A stretch of 64,000 nucleotides of DNA from Calothrix sp. NIES-2100 (GTDB lineage Bacteria; Cyanobacteriota; Cyanobacteriia; Cyanobacteriales; Nostocaceae): NCBI RefSeq assembly GCF_002368195.1, contig NZ_AP018178.1, positions 8,824,645-8,888,644 on the forward strand, read 5' to 3'. A model generated the notes under the pieces. The model worked only from the letters and a program-made list of their open reading frames with translations. It ran no database searches and had not been told where the DNA came from. The position numbers and the translations under genes were made by a program. Below, piece after piece: positions 61,877 through 64,000 of this stretch (positions are counted from its first letter, which is position 1; each line of letters starts with the position of its first letter).

Positions 61877-64000
61877 ATGGTTCAAAATTTTGAAACTATA
61901 TTGAGATGGGACTGGCTACCGTTGGGAGTAACATCCACCAGCGGTATACCAGAAGTTATCAGTCCAGAAAGAGTGTCTGTTGTCTTTTCCAGTCCAAAAT
62001 TTTTCGTTGCATTCTTGGCTGGTACTTTAATGGCATTAGCCTTTCAATTACTGTTAACAAATTTTTCTGTAGCCGCAGGCATTTCATCATGGGATATTGA
62101 TGACGATGATGATGACGATCGCTCCGAAAGTTTGGGGCATAAAATTCGCGCCGTAGAATCTAAAATTGGGATTTGGGCATTAATTACCTCGACGATTTCG
62201 ATATTTGCTGCTAGTTTTTTAGCAGTTAAACTGAGTTTAATTCAAAGTGCCTTATTTGGAGCCATTATCGGTGTAGTTATCTGGTCTACCTTTTTCTTTT
62301 TGGTAGTTTGGTTAGGTTCATCTACAGTAGGTTCCTTAATTGGTTCTCTTGCTAACACCTTTACTTCTGGTTTGCAAACCCTAACTAGTACAGCAACTGC
62401 TGGTATCGGTGCAAATTTAGCACAAAAACAAATGGTTTCCACTGCTGAGGAAATCACAGCGGCTGTGCGCCGGGAATTAACTTCAGGTTTTGACCCTGAC
62501 AGTATTAAGAATACATTACAGAGTTCCTTAAAGTCTCTGCAAGTACCAAACCTGAATGTCAAAGAAATTGGCAATCAATTTCAGCAGATACTCAAAGATG
62601 TCGATTTCCAGGATATTGCTAATAGCGATGCACTCCGCAATGTAAATCGCCAAACCTTTGTGGATTTAATTAGCGATCGCGTAAATTTGTCTAAAGGCGA
62701 TATTAATAAAATTGCCGATCAATTAGAAGCTGCTTGGAAACAAGCTTCATCTCGCAAAAATCCCACAGAGCAAGTCATTAATTTGCTCAAATCTGCTACA
62801 CCTGAAGAATTGAAATCAGAAAATTTAGGTGAACGACTTCAGCAATTGGTTGGAGTTGGCGGTAGAGGAAATGGTAATGGTAGTAGCAATGGTGGACTCA
62901 AGCAAGCTGTGCAATATGGCGTGGGTGCGGCTGTCCCATTGGTATTAGATAGAGTTAATCTCTCTGATATAGATGTGGACAAAATTACCAATCAATTACA
63001 AAAGCTGAAAGACAAAGTTCAAGATATAGACGTTGACAAAATCACCAGCGAACTGCAAAAGTTCACAGATAAAACTAGCGAACAAATCACCGAAAAGTTA
63101 CCAACATCAAACCGCAACAATATTAAAGTAGATGTAGAGGAATACATCTCCAATTCTTTCCCTTGGCATTTTAACCGCCTGACAATCAAAGATGAATTCC
63201 AAGATGTCATCTACGATCCACAAGCAGATCCTGCAACTACTGGCCGAGAGTTGTCAGAAATCAATTCAGAGTATCTTACCAACTTGCTAACAAAGCGAGG
63301 CGATATTAGTGAAGAGAGAGTAAAAGAAATTGCTCAACAGCTAGAAAGTATTCGCCAAGAAGTTTTACAAACGGTCCAACAAGAAACAACAAGAGGAAAA
63401 TGGCAAGATGTGCGGACTCAGATTGAAAATTATCTGCGTTCCACAGGGAAAGAAGAACTCAAACCAGAAAATATTCAGCAGAATTTTTCTGAGTTGCTAG
63501 AAGATCCACAAGCAAGTTTGGAAGATTTAAGACATCGCTTCTCACAATTTGACCGTGAGACATTTGTCCAAGTTCTCCAGCAACGTCAAGACATCAGTGA
63601 AGAGGAAGCTAATAATATTATTAGCCAACTCGAAAGCACTCGTGATTCTGTATTGAATAGTGCTAGAGAATTGCAAGACCAAGCACAAGCTAAAACTGCT
63701 GAACTGCGCCAACGAGTAGAAGAATATCTGCGAAATACTAACAAGGAAGAACTCAATCCTGAAGGTATCAAACGCGATTTTCAAACTTTACTCGAAGACC
63801 CACAAGCAGGAATTGCTGCGTTACGCGATCGCCTTTCCCAATTCGACCGTGATACTTTGGTACAACTGCTCTCTCAGCGTCAAGATTTGAGCGAAGAACA
63901 GATTAATCAAATTATCGATCAGTTAGAAGGTGTACGCGATAACATCTTGCAAGCACCCCAAGTATTAGCAGATAAAGCCAAAGAACAATACGAGCAAACT
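61877..64000 (+). CDS. Large membrane/coiled-coil repeat protein, 5' part
   Basis: An open frame from ATG 61877 (GGAAGAGAGTAAATACT upstream) continues without a stop to the window end, 708 codons. It has a membrane helix near 43-67 (FFVAFLAGTLMALAFQLLLT), then a very acidic DIDDDDDDD run. Two further helices span about 98-150 (IGIWALITSTISIFAASFLA, GAIIGVVIWSTFFFLVVWLG). A long charged helical part follows. From about residue 420, units of 98 residues repeat: LRHRFSQFDRETFVQVLQQR, RQDISEEEANNIISQLE, EEYLRNTNKEELNPEGI. I do not recognise a named family; it resembles large hypothetical membrane proteins of filamentous cyanobacteria. Truncated by the window, so length and C-terminus are unknown. 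Confidence 0.85.
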   Translation, partial: MVQNFETILRWDWLPLGVTSTSGIPEVISPERVSVVFSSPKFFVAFLAGTLMALAFQLLLTNFSVAAGISSWDIDDDDDDDRSESLGHKIRAVESKIGIWALITSTISIFAASFLAVKLSLIQSALFGAIIGVVIWSTFFFLVVWLGSSTVGSLIGSLANTFTSGLQTLTSTATAGIGANLAQKQMVSTAEEITAAVRRELTSGFDPDSIKNTLQSSLKSLQVPNLNVKEIGNQFQQILKDVDFQDIANSDALRNVNRQTFVDLISDRVNLSKGDINKIADQLEAAWKQASSRKNPTEQVINLLKSATPEELKSENLGERLQQLVGVGGRGNGNGSSNGGLKQAVQYGVGAAVPLVLDRVNLSDIDVDKITNQLQKLKDKVQDIDVDKITSELQKFTDKTSEQITEKLPTSNRNNIKVDVEEYISNSFPWHFNRLTIKDEFQDVIYDPQADPATTGRELSEINSEYLTNLLTKRGDISEERVKEIAQQLESIRQEVLQTVQQETTRGKWQDVRTQIENYLRSTGKEELKPENIQQNFSELLEDPQASLEDLRHRFSQFDRETFVQVLQQRQDISEEEANNIISQLESTRDSVLNSARELQDQAQAKTAELRQRVEEYLRNTNKEELNPEGIKRDFQTLLEDPQAGIAALRDRLSQFDRDTLVQLLSQRQDLSEEQINQIIDQLEGVRDNILQAPQVLADKAKEQYEQT

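Overview
The window looks like chromosome from a filamentous, Nostoc/Anabaena-like cyanobacterium. The evidence is an allophycocyanin alpha-B (apcD) 3' end, dozens of HIP1 octamers (GCGATCGC), arrays of 7-bp short tandem repeats (STRRs) such as GGGTCAA and AGTCAAC, many palindromic MITE-like intergenic elements, very large multi-domain Ser/Thr/His kinases of the HstK type, a CAAD thylakoid protein and a KaiB-fold protein. I saw no rRNA, tRNA, CRISPR array, prophage or intact transposase. Genus-level placement is inference.

Layout. 1-4.4 kb: apcD end, a lipoprotein, a PEP-CTERM-like secreted protein, a broken Doc toxin with its antitoxin, a DUF2805 protein and an XRE fragment. 4.4-8.5 kb: purL then purF, both for purine synthesis. 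8.6-13.4 kb: a Uma2 protein, a Uma2 tail remnant and a multi-PAS hybrid histidine kinase. 14-21.6 kb: uvrA (carrying an in-frame STRR insertion), a decayed copy and an intact copy of a KaiB-domain gene with a 50-aa membrane gene between them, pilT and a membrane protein. 21.7-25.7 kb: an ECF sigma/anti-sigma pair divergent from four exported or membrane proteins, including a cupredoxin lipoprotein and a Tat metallophosphoesterase. 26-35.5 kb: wecB, a 2000-aa kinase-ATPase-histidine kinase-receiver and a second hybrid kinase. 35.8-39.4 kb: glgA, hemC and an LprI-like protein. 39.4-45.6 kb: a repeat-rich accessory island with a VapBC remnant, arrays of a 21-bp repeat, and a two-gene module of CHAT-AAA and AAA-TM-GUN4 proteins. 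45.7-57.1 kb: lipid kinase, metallophosphoesterase, GDSL hydrolase, a second 1795-aa kinase and a CPA2 antiporter with UspA domains. 57.2-64 kb: minus-strand stress/envelope genes (hydrophilic protein, CAAD, BON lipoprotein, triple 17M-domain protein), then the start of a large membrane/coiled-coil repeat protein that runs off the window.

How they fit: core housekeeping genes (purL, purF, uvrA, glgA, hemC, wecB) are scattered among signalling genes. Intergenic space is heavily colonised by short repeats, some of which enter or flank coding sequence: they add residues to UvrA, appear to supply start codons, and sit in the broken VapC. The most unusual candidate system is the CHAT protease-like/AAA plus AAA-TM-GUN4 pair at 40.7-45.0 kb. 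It resembles NTPase-coupled conflict or cell-suicide signalling modules, with a tetrapyrrole-binding-type GUN4 domain as a possible sensor.
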